DNA from: Epilithonimonas zeae
GTDB taxonomy: Bacteria; Bacteroidota; Bacteroidia; Flavobacteriales; Weeksellaceae
Direction: 5' to 3'
NCBI RefSeq assembly: GCF_900141765.1
Contig: NZ_FSRK01000001.1
Location: forward strand, 1,364,001 to 1,428,000
DNA length: 64,000 bases
The notes beneath the pieces were generated by a model that saw only the letters and a program-made list of their open reading frames with translations, made no database searches and was not told where the DNA came from. A program made the position numbers and the translations under genes. How positions within the stretch are numbered: the stretch's first letter is position 1; the number at the start of each line of letters is the position of its first letter. Of this stretch, positions 45,778 to 54,278 are shown in pieces.

Positions 45778-46611
45778 ATGAAAAAATTATTTGACGAACT
45801 TTCTTACAAAGTAAGCAAAGCGACCACAAAACAATACAGCACCAGTTTTTCGTTGGGTATTTTGGCATTGTCACCAAAAATTAGAAATTCTATTTACGCC
45901 ATTTATGGTTACGTCCGTCTAGCAGACGAGATTGTTGATAGTTTTCACGGTTTTGATAAACAAAAATTACTTTCCCGATTCCGAGATGAAACATTGTTAG
46001 CCTTGAACGAAAAAATTTCTCTTAATCCTATTCTGCAATCGTTTCAGGAAACAGTTCATCAATATGAGATTGATTTTCAGTTAATCAATCAGTTTCTCAG
46101 AAGTATGGAAATGGATCTTCATAAAATTGATTATAATTCTGATTTGTATAAAGAATATATTCTTGGTTCTGCGGAAGTGGTTGGTTTGATGTGCCTTCAG
46201 GTTTTTGTTGATGGTGATAAAGAAGAATTTGAAAAATTAAAACCTTCTGCAATGATTTTAGGTTCTGCTTTCCAAAAAGTAAATTTTCTGCGAGATATGA
46301 AAGACGATTATGAAATCCTAGGAAGAACATATTTTCCTAATGTTGATATTACTTCTTTTGACCAAAATGTAAAATCGGAAATTGAAAAGGAAATTGAAAA
46401 CGAATTTTCACAAGCTTTAGAAGGAATTAAAAAATTGCCTAATTCGTCCAGATTTGGGGTTTATTTGGCTTACAGATATTATGTTTCCTTATTCAATAAA
46501 ATCAAGAAAACGTCTGCAAATAAGATAATTAATCAAAGAATCAGAATTTCTAACAGTCGGAAAATATCATTAATGATGGGCTGTTATGTAGAATATAAGT
46601 TTTCCATATAA
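45778..46611 (+). CDS. crtB: phytoene synthase
   Basis: A 277-residue trans-isoprenyl condensing enzyme. Both Asp-rich Mg-binding motifs are present: GYVRLADEIVDSFHG and VNFLRDMKDDYEILGRTYFP. YILGSAEVVGLMCLQVF is the conserved segment between them. It joins two GGPP to phytoene. The operon context with crtI, crtZ and a cyclase supports phytoene rather than squalene synthase. No GGPP synthase gene is in this window. Confidence 0.95.
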   Translation: MKKLFDELSYKVSKATTKQYSTSFSLGILALSPKIRNSIYAIYGYVRLADEIVDSFHGFDKQKLLSRFRDETLLALNEKISLNPILQSFQETVHQYEIDFQLINQFLRSMEMDLHKIDYNSDLYKEYILGSAEVVGLMCLQVFVDGDKEEFEKLKPSAMILGSAFQKVNFLRDMKDDYEILGRTYFPNVDITSFDQNVKSEIEKEIENEFSQALEGIKKLPNSSRFGVYLAYRYYVSLFNKIKKTSANKIINQRIRISNSRKISLMMGCYVEYKFSI

Positions 46612-46690
46612 ATTGGAACTGATTTTGTTTAGTCAAAAATGCACAAATATTACTTTATCAATCTTGATATTGTAATTTAAATGAAAGAAA

Positions 46691-47164
46691 ATGAAACACC
46701 AATTGAAAAGAGAACAACAACTGAATTGTAATATTGAGAAAGCCTGGGCCTTTTTTTCCTCCGCTAATAATCTCTCTGTAATCACTCCTAAAGATATGAA
46801 TTTCACTGTGCTTACACAATTAGAGAATGATGATATTTTTGAAGGCATGATTATAGATTATCACGTTTCTCCTTTGTTCAATATAAAAATGAACTGGCAG
46901 ACAGAAATTATAAAGGTAGATTATTTGAAGAGTTTCATAGATTTTCAGGTAAAAGGTCCATATAAATTGTGGCATCATTACCATGAATTTGTTGAAAATG
47001 ACGAGGGTGTTCTTGTAAAAGATGTTGTGGATTACGAATTGCCACTTGGTTTTCTAGGAGAAATTGCCCACAATCTTTTCGTAAAGAAAAAGTTAGATCA
47101 CATTTTTGATTATAGGAAAGAGGTTTTAGAATTATTATTCAATCAAAAAAGAAAAGCTTCATGA
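46691..47164 (+). CDS. SRPBCC-family ligand-binding protein
   Basis: A 157-residue START/Bet v1-like protein (KREQQLNCNIEKAWAFFSSA at the start, then SVITPKDMNFTVL, VKGPYKLWHHYHEFVENDEG and DVVDYELPLGFLGEIAHNLF). The FLGEIAHNLFVKKKLDHIFD end is typical of the subgroup found with flavobacterial carotenoid genes. A hydrophobic cavity could bind a carotenoid or isoprenoid. It overlaps crtZ by 4 bases. Confidence 0.85.
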   Translation: MKHQLKREQQLNCNIEKAWAFFSSANNLSVITPKDMNFTVLTQLENDDIFEGMIIDYHVSPLFNIKMNWQTEIIKVDYLKSFIDFQVKGPYKLWHHYHEFVENDEGVLVKDVVDYELPLGFLGEIAHNLFVKKKLDHIFDYRKEVLELLFNQKRKAS

Positions 47165-47616
47165 ATTTTCTGATTATTGCAGCCACTTTCCTTTTGATGG
47201 AAGGTTTTACTTGGTGTGTTCACAAATATGTGATGCACGGCTTTCTTTGGTCGCTCCACAGAGATCACCACGATCATTCTACAGATCCGCCTTTGGAAAA
47301 AAACGATTACTTCTTTGTGATTTTTGCAATCCCTGCTATAGCTTTGATGTACTATGGAAGTACACAAAACTTCAATTATTATTTTTATATCGGAATTGGA
47401 ATAACATTGTATGGAATGTCCTATTTTTTTGTTCACGATATCTTCATCCATCAAAGATTTAAAATCTTAAAAAATACTCAGAATCCGTATTTGCTTGCAA
47501 TCAGAAGGGCACATAAGCAACACCATAAACATCTTGGAAAAGAACACGGCGAATGTTTTGGTTTTCTTTGGGTTCCAGTCAAATACTTCAAAATGTATTT
47601 CAATAAAAAAAAATAA
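47161..47616 (+). CDS. crtZ: beta-carotene hydroxylase
   Basis: A 151-residue membrane di-iron hydroxylase. The histidine boxes are visible: HKYVMHGFLWSLHRDHHDH, HDIFIHQRF and RRAHKQHHKHLGKEHGE. It hydroxylates both beta rings, giving cryptoxanthin then zeaxanthin. It is followed by the cyclase after 10 bases. Confidence 0.95.
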   Translation: MNFLIIAATFLLMEGFTWCVHKYVMHGFLWSLHRDHHDHSTDPPLEKNDYFFVIFAIPAIALMYYGSTQNFNYYFYIGIGITLYGMSYFFVHDIFIHQRFKILKNTQNPYLLAIRRAHKQHHKHLGKEHGECFGFLWVPVKYFKMYFNKKK

Positions 47617-47626
47617 CCATTATATA

Positions 47627-48334
47627 ATGCAACTCACCTATTTGCTGATTGATTTCTTCACCGTTATTATCTGTTTTATATTCTCTTTTCATCCAAAAAT
47701 TAATTTCCACAAGCATTTCCGTGCATTTTTGTTATCATCAGTTTTAGTAGCAATCGTATTTGTAATATGGGATTCTTGGTTTACAAAAATGGGCGTTTGG
47801 TGGTTCAATGATGATTATCTGGTTGGAATCAGGTTTTTAGGATTACCTCTCGAAGAACTACTTTTTTTCATCTGTATCCCTTTTTCGTGTGTCTTTACAT
47901 ATCATTGTTTAACAAAGTTTTTTCCAATGGATTGGGATTCTTTGCGGGATAAAGTTTTTGTTTTAGGATTTGTAATAATTTCGGTCTTTTTTGCTATTTT
48001 ATTTTACGATAAGATCTATACATTCATCACATTTTTGACTTTAGCAGTTAGTATGATTGTGTTAAGATTTGTTTTAAATGTCCAGTGGATAGGAAAAGCA
48101 TTTACAATTTATCTGATTCTTTTGCCCGGATTCCTACTTGTCAATGGGATATTGACAGGTTCAGGATTGGAAAATCCAATTGTAAATTATAATCCTAAAG
48201 ATTTCATTGGTTTTAGAATTATCACCATTCCAATCGAAGATTTCTTTTATGGCTTCGAATTAATTATTTGGAACCTTTTTTTCTATAAAAAGTTTAAAAT
48301 AGATGAGTTGGAAGAGGCTTATTTGGAAGAATAA
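47627..48334 (+). CDS. crtY: fused lycopene beta-cyclase (CrtYcd type)
   Basis: A 235-residue integral membrane protein with two homologous halves. The halves are marked by RFLGLPLEELLFFICIPFSC and FRIITIPIEDFFYGFELIIW, each with a Pro-x-Glu-[Glu/Asp] motif as in the crtYc and crtYd subunits. It cyclises both ends of lycopene to beta-carotene. The start is ATG 47627. Its 3' end overlaps the convergent gene at 48319 by 16 bases. Confidence 0.9.
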   Translation: MQLTYLLIDFFTVIICFIFSFHPKINFHKHFRAFLLSSVLVAIVFVIWDSWFTKMGVWWFNDDYLVGIRFLGLPLEELLFFICIPFSCVFTYHCLTKFFPMDWDSLRDKVFVLGFVIISVFFAILFYDKIYTFITFLTLAVSMIVLRFVLNVQWIGKAFTIYLILLPGFLLVNGILTGSGLENPIVNYNPKDFIGFRIITIPIEDFFYGFELIIWNLFFYKKFKIDELEEAYLEE

Positions 48335-49503
48335 ATCTTTTTGGGCTTAATCAAATACAACCCCGTATTTTTAACAATCGGATCTATTTCTCCACTAGTC
48401 ATGTCCATGTAACCACCTAAATCAAGACCGTAATCAAGAAATGCTAATTTTGATTTTGTCCGGAATTGTTTTGGTAATTCATACAAATAAAGATCATTTT
48501 GAGCAGTTGGACTGTCATACATTTTTACTGCTTTTGCTTTGAAAAATAACTTTTCATTTTGATAAATTAATCTGTAATAAGCTGTATTAATAAAAGATGG
48601 TGTTACCCATTTTGGCAGACTGAAGGGATTTCCGGTTTCATAATAGTCATCTTTTTTACGTGACAATAATTTGATTTTATCATCAGTTTGATAATCCAAT
48701 TTCTTTTCTTTTAAAATCTGCGTATAATATTTATTGAGATAATCATCATCGATTTTTTCTTTTCCTAATTGATTGATGGAATAAAGTCCGGTTTTGACAT
48801 CTTTCAGAACAGTTAACCGTTGATTAGAAAATTTGGCCGGAAAACCTTTGAAATCGATTTGTCCGATTGTATCGCTTTCAAAAACTTCATTTCCTTGATG
48901 CGAAAATCTGTAATCATCTTTTTGTGAAAACATCAGAATCCAATTTTCACCTCTCTGAAAGTACATTGGAAAACAATTTCTTCCATATTCCACTTTGCGA
49001 TCTGTATCATATATTACCAGATTGGATTGGCCATAATTTTCTTCAAAAATAGATTTGAATTCCTTATCGCTCAGTTCATTTTTGGAATTCAGAATCTTTG
49101 AAAATTTGGAATAGATTAATCGATTTCCGGAAAAATCATAAACTCCATTTTCAGCAAAAACATAAGGCACAAAATTCGCAAAATCAAAAATAGACGTATA
49201 TTTTTCTTTGTTAAGATCATTAGAAATCATCAAATTTCCTGATGCATCATACTTCGTCAACCCTTGTCCGTTTCTCAAATAAAATTCGTTTTTGGCAGAA
49301 TTATAAAGAATAGGAAAAGTGCCTAAGGCTGGGACAATTTCAAAATTTTCGGATTGAGGTTTTTGTGTTAATTTTTTAAAATGATTATAAGATTTTGGGC
49401 GGAAAATATCTGCAGTTGTAAGATTAATCGTCGTACATCTGTCAACAAATAACAGAATTAATAAACCAATGATAAGAATAATAACTGTAGATTTCTTCAT
49501 CAA
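48319..49503 (-). CDS. hypothetical membrane-anchored protein (394 aa)
   Basis: An N-terminal membrane helix (KSTVIILIIGLLILLFVDRC) precedes a long soluble part with repeated beta-strand pairs (FYLRNGQGLTKYDASGNLMI; VYDFSGNRLIYSKFSKIL; NQRLTVLKDVKTGLYSINQL), suggestive of a propeller-like fold. No family is recognised. It is the last gene of the LemA operon, 9 bases after the small membrane protein. Confidence 0.7.
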   Translation of the reverse strand: MMKKSTVIILIIGLLILLFVDRCTTINLTTADIFRPKSYNHFKKLTQKPQSENFEIVPALGTFPILYNSAKNEFYLRNGQGLTKYDASGNLMISNDLNKEKYTSIFDFANFVPYVFAENGVYDFSGNRLIYSKFSKILNSKNELSDKEFKSIFEENYGQSNLVIYDTDRKVEYGRNCFPMYFQRGENWILMFSQKDDYRFSHQGNEVFESDTIGQIDFKGFPAKFSNQRLTVLKDVKTGLYSINQLGKEKIDDDYLNKYYTQILKEKKLDYQTDDKIKLLSRKKDDYYETGNPFSLPKWVTPSFINTAYYRLIYQNEKLFFKAKAVKMYDSPTAQNDLYLYELPKQFRTKSKLAFLDYGLDLGGYMDMTSGEIDPIVKNTGLYLIKPKKIYSSK

Positions 49504-49512
49504 TAATTTAAG

Positions 49513-49890
49513 TTAAACTACTTTCTTCTTCAATTGATCTACATCGAATTTCTTCTTCAAACCTCTCACATTGACTGCAACAAATGCAGTAATACAAAGA
49601 TACATCGAGAAATAAATCAGCAACATTTTAAGGCCTGAGACGCCCATAAACATTAATAAAATTTGGGAAACAAACCCCATCAACCAACCAACCATCATAA
49701 TAACTACTACAGAAAAGCCAAATAATCCTAACTCCTGAGCAGGCTTGTAGATTCCCAGCTTTTTAAAAATCCCGAGCGGAATTAGCAACAACAACAGCGC
49801 GAATGGATGAAAAGCTGCAAAAGCAACCAAAATGCCTGGCTCAGCTTCGATATGTTGCAAAATATCTATGATGTTAAAAGGCAACTCCAT
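49513..49890 (-). CDS. small integral membrane protein (125 aa)
   Basis: Three to four hydrophobic helices (LVAFAAFHPFALLLLLIPLG, FGFSVVVIMMVGWLMGFVSQ, MLLIYFSMYLCITAFVAVNV) and a basic C-terminus (KKKFDVDQLKKK). No family known. It overlaps lemA by 17 bases and so is translated with it. Confidence 0.7.
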   Translation of the reverse strand: MELPFNIIDILQHIEAEPGILVAFAAFHPFALLLLLIPLGIFKKLGIYKPAQELGLFGFSVVVIMMVGWLMGFVSQILLMFMGVSGLKMLLIYFSMYLCITAFVAVNVRGLKKKFDVDQLKKKVV

Positions 49891-50434
49891 CGTATTTTTT
49901 TTCTTGTTCAGAGATTTGAAGCAATTGTTTTTTGCCGTACATCATTGGTTTTGCCAAAAGCAAATTAGGGAATTCTGCGATGCCGATATTGTACATCGTA
50001 ACGCTTTCGTTATAAAATTCTCTTCGGTCTGCAATTGCATCTTCGATTTGAGAAACACGACCTTGGAGTAATTGAAAATTTTGGCTGGTTTTGATATCAG
50101 GATAATTTTCTGCCACTGCAAAAACCGATTTTAACTGATTTTGCATTTGGTTGGACAACTCTACTTTTTCCTCAGCAGAATTAGCATTTAAAAATTGAGT
50201 CCGCAGTTCCGTTAGTTTCGTCAGCATCGATTCTTCAAACCTCATCGATTCTTTTACAACTTTGATTAGATTCGGAATTTCGTCTGCTCTTTGTTTTAAT
50301 AAGACATCGATATTTCCAAAAGATTTATCGACATTATTTTTTAACATAACCAATCTGTTGTAAGTGGAAACAATCACATTCAGCAATCCCAAGACAACTA
50401 ATCCGATAATGACATATGCAAAAATTTGTATCAT
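49874..50434 (-). CDS. lemA: LemA-family protein
   Basis: A 186-residue LemA protein: N-terminal membrane helix (IFAYVIIGLVVLGLLNVIVS) then the coiled four-helix domain (NRLVMLKNNVDKSFGNIDVL, LKQRADEIPNLIKVVKESMR, YPDIKTSQNFQLLQGRVSQI, and YNESVTMYNIGIAEFPNLLL). Function is unsettled; the family acts at the membrane and is often next to GIDE-like or TPM-domain proteins. It is 19 bases downstream of the GIDE-like gene. Confidence 0.92.
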   Translation of the reverse strand: MIQIFAYVIIGLVVLGLLNVIVSTYNRLVMLKNNVDKSFGNIDVLLKQRADEIPNLIKVVKESMRFEESMLTKLTELRTQFLNANSAEEKVELSNQMQNQLKSVFAVAENYPDIKTSQNFQLLQGRVSQIEDAIADRREFYNESVTMYNIGIAEFPNLLLAKPMMYGKKQLLQISEQEKKYDGVAF

Positions 50435-50453
50435 AGTTTTTTATTTTTTTAAT

Positions 50454-51701
50454 TTATTCTGATGATGTTGGCTCTGGTGCAGGAACTGGTTCAGCACCTA
50501 CAGCTGGTTGAGAATAGATCTCTTCTTCAGGTTTAGATTCATAACTGTCGTAGATATTATCATAAAAATCATCCAGAGATTTCACAGGTTTAGAATTCTG
50601 AAAAGGTAAATCAAAATTAATCTTTCCAATTTCTAATTGATTATTCCTCAGTTTCACAGGCGTTAGAAAAATCAAAGCAATCAGAATAACCCAAAAGTAA
50701 GTAAAATAGCCTGCAGACTGTAAAATCGGCCGCAACGTATTATGATTGTCAACACTTTCCACAGTTGCAATTCCGAAAACATTTTTGATTTCTTCTTTCT
50801 CAAAAACAGGTTCATTATTTTCTTTTACACTTGCTTTACCAATCAACAAAACTTCCATATTTTGTTTAAGAAGATATTGTGTGTAGCGCTTCATAGAGGA
50901 TTGATATTGCTCATCGATTTCAAAATCAATAAATTCAATACCTTCGGTTATCACTTTTATCTGACCGGATTTATCTTGTACGTAAAAAGGTTTACAAATC
51001 GTTTCCGAAAATTCTAACGAGTAAGAATCTTTGCCGTCTTTATCTGTCGATACAGTTTCTATAGTATAAAGAAAACCAATGCATTCTTTTGTACCAATGC
51101 GCGAAATCATCGGCTCAATCATTTTTACAGTTCCAGAAATCTCTGCCAAACCCATCGCCACAGAACGTATATTGGAAGTTGGTAAAGTGCGTTGAATTCT
51201 GTAAAATCTCTTCTTATTACTAGGTTTAAAAATGGAAGTTAAGAACGGAAGAATAATAAAAACAATCAGGATAAAATAAGGAACGCCCAATGTAAAGACA
51301 AAACCGAAAAATAATAATCCTGATAAAGAATAAAGAATTTTTTTCCAAAGCGGGATTTTGGCCAAACCTGCCTTTTTTCTCCTTTCGCTTTGCTCTTTGG
51401 AACTCTGGTAAGAAGCTCTAATCATCGCATAAAACATCCCGATAATTCCCAGAACGAAAACCGACAGAAACAAAGCAATGGCTACTAATGCGGCTAATTT
51501 GTTATCATATAATGAACAGAGACCAACTGATAAAGGATTTAGTACGAAAAATAACCATTTTGGTTTGAGATTGATTTCGTATAATCCGATTAAAATAAAA
51601 GTGTGAAAAATAGCCACAAAGAAACTCATCAGCATCAACATGACAATGAGACCTTTATCAACTTCTAAAGTGTTATAAAATGCAAGGAAGTCGTTCATCA
51701 A
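50454..51701 (-). CDS. GIDE-like (MULAN-related) membrane protein
   Basis: A 415-residue protein with N-terminal membrane helices (DKGLIVMLMLMSFFVAIFHT; LVAIALFLSVFVLGIIGMFY; LFFGFVFTLGVPYFILIVFI) and a C-terminal one (FTYFWVILIALIFLTPVKL). The loop between (SNIRSVAMGLAEISGTVKMI, ECIGFLYTIETV, KDSYSLEFSETICKPFYVQD) has the pattern of the GIDE domain of mitochondrial E3 ligases, but there is no RING, so ligase activity is not expected. The C-terminus is Pro/Glu-rich. It leads the LemA operon. Confidence 0.65.
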   Translation of the reverse strand: MMNDFLAFYNTLEVDKGLIVMLMLMSFFVAIFHTFILIGLYEINLKPKWLFFVLNPLSVGLCSLYDNKLAALVAIALFLSVFVLGIIGMFYAMIRASYQSSKEQSERRKKAGLAKIPLWKKILYSLSGLLFFGFVFTLGVPYFILIVFIILPFLTSIFKPSNKKRFYRIQRTLPTSNIRSVAMGLAEISGTVKMIEPMISRIGTKECIGFLYTIETVSTDKDGKDSYSLEFSETICKPFYVQDKSGQIKVITEGIEFIDFEIDEQYQSSMKRYTQYLLKQNMEVLLIGKASVKENNEPVFEKEEIKNVFGIATVESVDNHNTLRPILQSAGYFTYFWVILIALIFLTPVKLRNNQLEIGKINFDLPFQNSKPVKSLDDFYDNIYDSYESKPEEEIYSQPAVGAEPVPAPEPTSSE

Positions 51702-51810
51702 GGGTTAGTAGTTTTTATAGTTTTGACTTTTCGGCAACAACAAACGCGCCAACTGTATTGATTTTATACGGATAAAGATATTTAATTTTAACTTATCATT
51801 GGAGTTATTG

Positions 51811-51818
51811 TAAATTTG
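51811..51818 (+). promoter_or_regulatory. -7 box of the Crp/Fnr gene
   Basis: TAAATTTG fits TAnnTTTG, 10 bases before the ATG at 51829. Confidence 0.4.
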
Positions 51819-51828
51819 TTTTAATACT

Positions 51829-52410
51829 ATGGACAAAACAAACATCAACAATTATTTTCATTCCTTGTTTCCGATAGAAAAAGATGTTGTGGAAGAGGTT
51901 ACAAAAACTTTTACCCAATTTTCTATGGAGAAAAATACAATTCTTTTGGATAACGGGATTATAAGTACCAAAACCTATTTTCTGGAAAAAGGTTATGTCC
52001 GTTCTTATATCATCAATGAAGATAATGAAGAAGTTACAACCAATATCTTTTTTGCGCCTTGCTTCGTGAATGATTTTTTATCGTTCTTCAAACAACAACC
52101 GACAAAAGAAATCTACGAAACGATCACCGATTGTTCATTTTGGGAAACTGGTCTTGAGAATGTTCAAAAGAATTTTCATAACATTTCTGATTTTCGGGAG
52201 TTCAGCAGGCTCTTGTTTGTCATTAATTATTACCGACTGAATGACCGAGTTATTGAACTGACAAGCCAAAAAGCAGAAACCAGATATCTGAAATTATTAA
52301 AAGAACATCCACATATTTTCCAGCACGTTCCACTGAAAATCATTGCTTCTTATCTAGGAATTACCAACAGTTCGCTCAGCAGAATCCGGAAAGAAATTAC
52401 AAAGATTTAA
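51829..52410 (+). CDS. Crp/Fnr-family transcription regulator
   Basis: A 193-residue regulator. Residues ~25-120 form the cyclic-nucleotide-like beta-roll (FSMEKNTILLDNGIISTKTY, EKGYVRSYIINEDNEEVTTN). A C-terminal winged HTH follows (HVPLKIIASYLGITNSSLSR and IRKEITKI). Such proteins in Flavobacteriia usually lack cAMP-binding residues. It lies upstream of the ketopantoate-reductase-like gene and a candidate palindrome is between them. Confidence 0.9.
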   Translation: MDKTNINNYFHSLFPIEKDVVEEVTKTFTQFSMEKNTILLDNGIISTKTYFLEKGYVRSYIINEDNEEVTTNIFFAPCFVNDFLSFFKQQPTKEIYETITDCSFWETGLENVQKNFHNISDFREFSRLLFVINYYRLNDRVIELTSQKAETRYLKLLKEHPHIFQHVPLKIIASYLGITNSSLSRIRKEITKI

Positions 52411-52415
52411 TTTTT

Positions 52416-52429
52416 TTGTCATTTGACAA
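52416..52429. promoter_or_regulatory. palindrome TTGTCATTTGACAA, candidate Crp/Fnr operator
   Basis: Perfect TTGTCA/TGACAA arms around a 2-base centre, 23 bases upstream of the -7 box at 52453. Crp/Fnr proteins bind such two-fold sites; the pairing with this regulator is inference. Confidence 0.45.
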
Positions 52430-52452
52430 TCGGACTTACGTTTCAAGTATTT

Positions 52453-52460
52453 TACATTTG
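52453..52460 (+). promoter_or_regulatory. -7 box before the ketopantoate-reductase-like gene
   Basis: TACATTTG fits TAnnTTTG, 10 bases upstream of the ATG at 52471. Confidence 0.45.
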
Positions 52461-52470
52461 ACAAAAATTA

Positions 52471-53418
52471 ATGAAAATGAAAAATATAGTAGTTGTAGGA
52501 CTTGGCGGCGTTGGCGGTTATTTTGGATTTAAGATTAATCAATTTAACGAAACTACAAATCAGTTTACTGTTTCTTTCATAGCGAGAAATCAAACTTATG
52601 ATATTGTAAAGAATAATGGATTGACGCTCCTTTCTCCGGAACATCCAAACAGCATTACAAAACCGAATCACGTCTTACAAAACATTAATGAAATCAACGA
52701 TCCTGATTTGATTTTAATTTGTGTGAAAGAATATGATTTGGAAAATGTTTGCAAGCAATTGAAGCAAGTTATTACGGATAAAACTATTCTGCTTCCACTG
52801 ATGAACGGCGCAGATATCTATGACAGAATCAGAAAAATAATTCCTGATAATACGATTCTACCCGCTTGTGTTTACGTCGCTTCTCACATCAAAGAAAAAG
52901 GAATTGTAGAACATAAAGGTAAAGCCGGAAAACTGATTTTTGGAAAAGATCCAGCCCATCTTTCAACAGAAATCGATTGGATTATCGAGTTGATGAAAAA
53001 CAGTCAAATTGATTTCGATTTCAAAGACAATTCCTTTGCTGATATCTGGACCAAATTCTTTTTTGTATCGAGTTTTGGATTAGTTACAGCCAAATACAAT
53101 TCTTCTATCGGAACAGTTTGCACAGATGAAATTCAGAAACAGGAAGCTGCAGATATAATGAAAGAAGTGAAACTGATTGCTGACAAAAAAGGAATTAATT
53201 TACCCGAAGATATTATAGAGAAAACCTTTGAAAAAGCAATGACTTTTCCTCCAGCAACACCAACTTCTTTACAACTGGACATCAATGTAAAAAAAGAAAA
53301 TAGCGAGTTGGAATTATTTGCAGGAGCCATTATCAATTATGGAAAAGAACTGACTATTGAAACGCCTTTTACGGAGAAGATTTATAATGAATTAAAGGAA
53401 ATTATAAAAGCTTCATAA
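52471..53418 (+). CDS. 2-dehydropantoate 2-reductase-family protein
   Basis: A 315-residue NADP-dependent reductase: MKNIVVVGLGGVGGYFGFKI (nucleotide-binding GxGxxG), DLILICVKEYDLENVCKQLK, LLPLMNGADIYDRIRKIIPD, and the C-terminal NSSIGTVCTDEIQ, SLQLDINVKKENSELELFAG blocks of ApbA/PanE. It may reduce ketopantoate in pantothenate synthesis or an analogous 2-oxoacid. Its link to the Crp/Fnr regulator suggests specialised control. It ends at a hairpin at 53424. Confidence 0.88.
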   Translation: MKMKNIVVVGLGGVGGYFGFKINQFNETTNQFTVSFIARNQTYDIVKNNGLTLLSPEHPNSITKPNHVLQNINEINDPDLILICVKEYDLENVCKQLKQVITDKTILLPLMNGADIYDRIRKIIPDNTILPACVYVASHIKEKGIVEHKGKAGKLIFGKDPAHLSTEIDWIIELMKNSQIDFDFKDNSFADIWTKFFFVSSFGLVTAKYNSSIGTVCTDEIQKQEAADIMKEVKLIADKKGINLPEDIIEKTFEKAMTFPPATPTSLQLDINVKKENSELELFAGAIINYGKELTIETPFTEKIYNELKEIIKAS

Positions 53419-53423
53419 ACAAC

Positions 53424-53447
53424 AAAACCTGCTCAGTAGCAGGTTTT
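53424..53447. terminator. terminator after the reductase gene
   Basis: AAAACCTGCT (53424-53433) with AGCAGGTTTT (53438-53447), loop CAGT. The same stem sequence recurs at 55471. Confidence 0.85.
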
Positions 53448-53533
53448 ATATTTTTGAGATTGTCACTAATCTTTACTGAGGAGGATTGTCTTTAGGCTCA
53501 GGCAGGTTAGAATTCTTTGCGGCTTTTACCAGT

Positions 53534-54175
53534 TCATTGATATCTGCATAAAAAAAGTTGCCAGTCGGCGATATCTTTCATCGCAGTAATCAGGTTGAGA
53601 AAAGATTTCAGGGTTTTCTCCAGATCTTTTCGGATGGCTGAGGCACTTTTCTGATTTCGAAGGTCGGCATTAGCACCCGCCTGTTCTGCAAAGATGGTTT
53701 CGAAAGCGGTCTGCTTGTCTTTCATATCATCGAAAGCGCTTGTCACTTTCAGGTCTTTGAGCTTTTGGTTGTTGTCCGGTTTTTCCAGTTCCTCAATCAG
53801 CTTTTTCATCTGGGCGGTTTGGGAGGAATAGCTCATCCGGTCGAGATTGAGACCGAATTGTCTGAAAATCCCATAGAGGTCTTCTGCAGATTGATAGTTT
53901 GGTAAAGTTAGCATTTTGCGGTAACTGTTGAGAAAGGCTTTCAGAGTTGTAAAAGCCAGATCTCTTTCCTGATCTGCATTGGCAACGTCATTTCCTTTTC
54001 CGCTGAATGTCATTTTTGTATAAACCGCATCGTAATCTGCATACTTTAGCTTAAGCTCCGCCAGAAGCGGATGACCATCGATAACTGGATAATTCCCCGA
54101 CTCAGATGTGTTGATGGTTCTCTGCGCGAGCGTCGCTAAGTCTTTCGTGCTTAGCTTTCTTAAAGTGATTTTCAT
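53534..54175 (-). CDS. DUF6261-like protein, C-terminus altered by a homopolymer frameshift
   Basis: A helical 213-residue protein (KITLRKLSTKDLATLAQRTI, QSAEDLYGIFRQFGLNLDRM, SAIRKDLEKTLKSFLNLITA) resembling DUF6261 proteins of Chryseobacterium-type bacteria. As read it ends ADWQLFLCRYQ. Removing one A from the run 53550-53556 continues the frame to a stop at 53473-53475 with YADINELVKAAKNSNLPEPK and a Pro-rich end. The extension looks authentic, so the short end is either an assembly error or a slippage site. Confidence 0.7.
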   Translation of the reverse strand: MKITLRKLSTKDLATLAQRTINTSESGNYPVIDGHPLLAELKLKYADYDAVYTKMTFSGKGNDVANADQERDLAFTTLKAFLNSYRKMLTLPNYQSAEDLYGIFRQFGLNLDRMSYSSQTAQMKKLIEELEKPDNNQKLKDLKVTSAFDDMKDKQTAFETIFAEQAGANADLRNQKSASAIRKDLEKTLKSFLNLITAMKDIADWQLFLCRYQ

Positions 54176-54278
54176 AAATCAAATGTGTTTTTGTTAATAA
54201 TTTATTTAACTAATTCTTTGTTTAAATATATTATTTTTTTGATTTCCGGCAAAACAATCTGTTTAGACTAAAAATATT

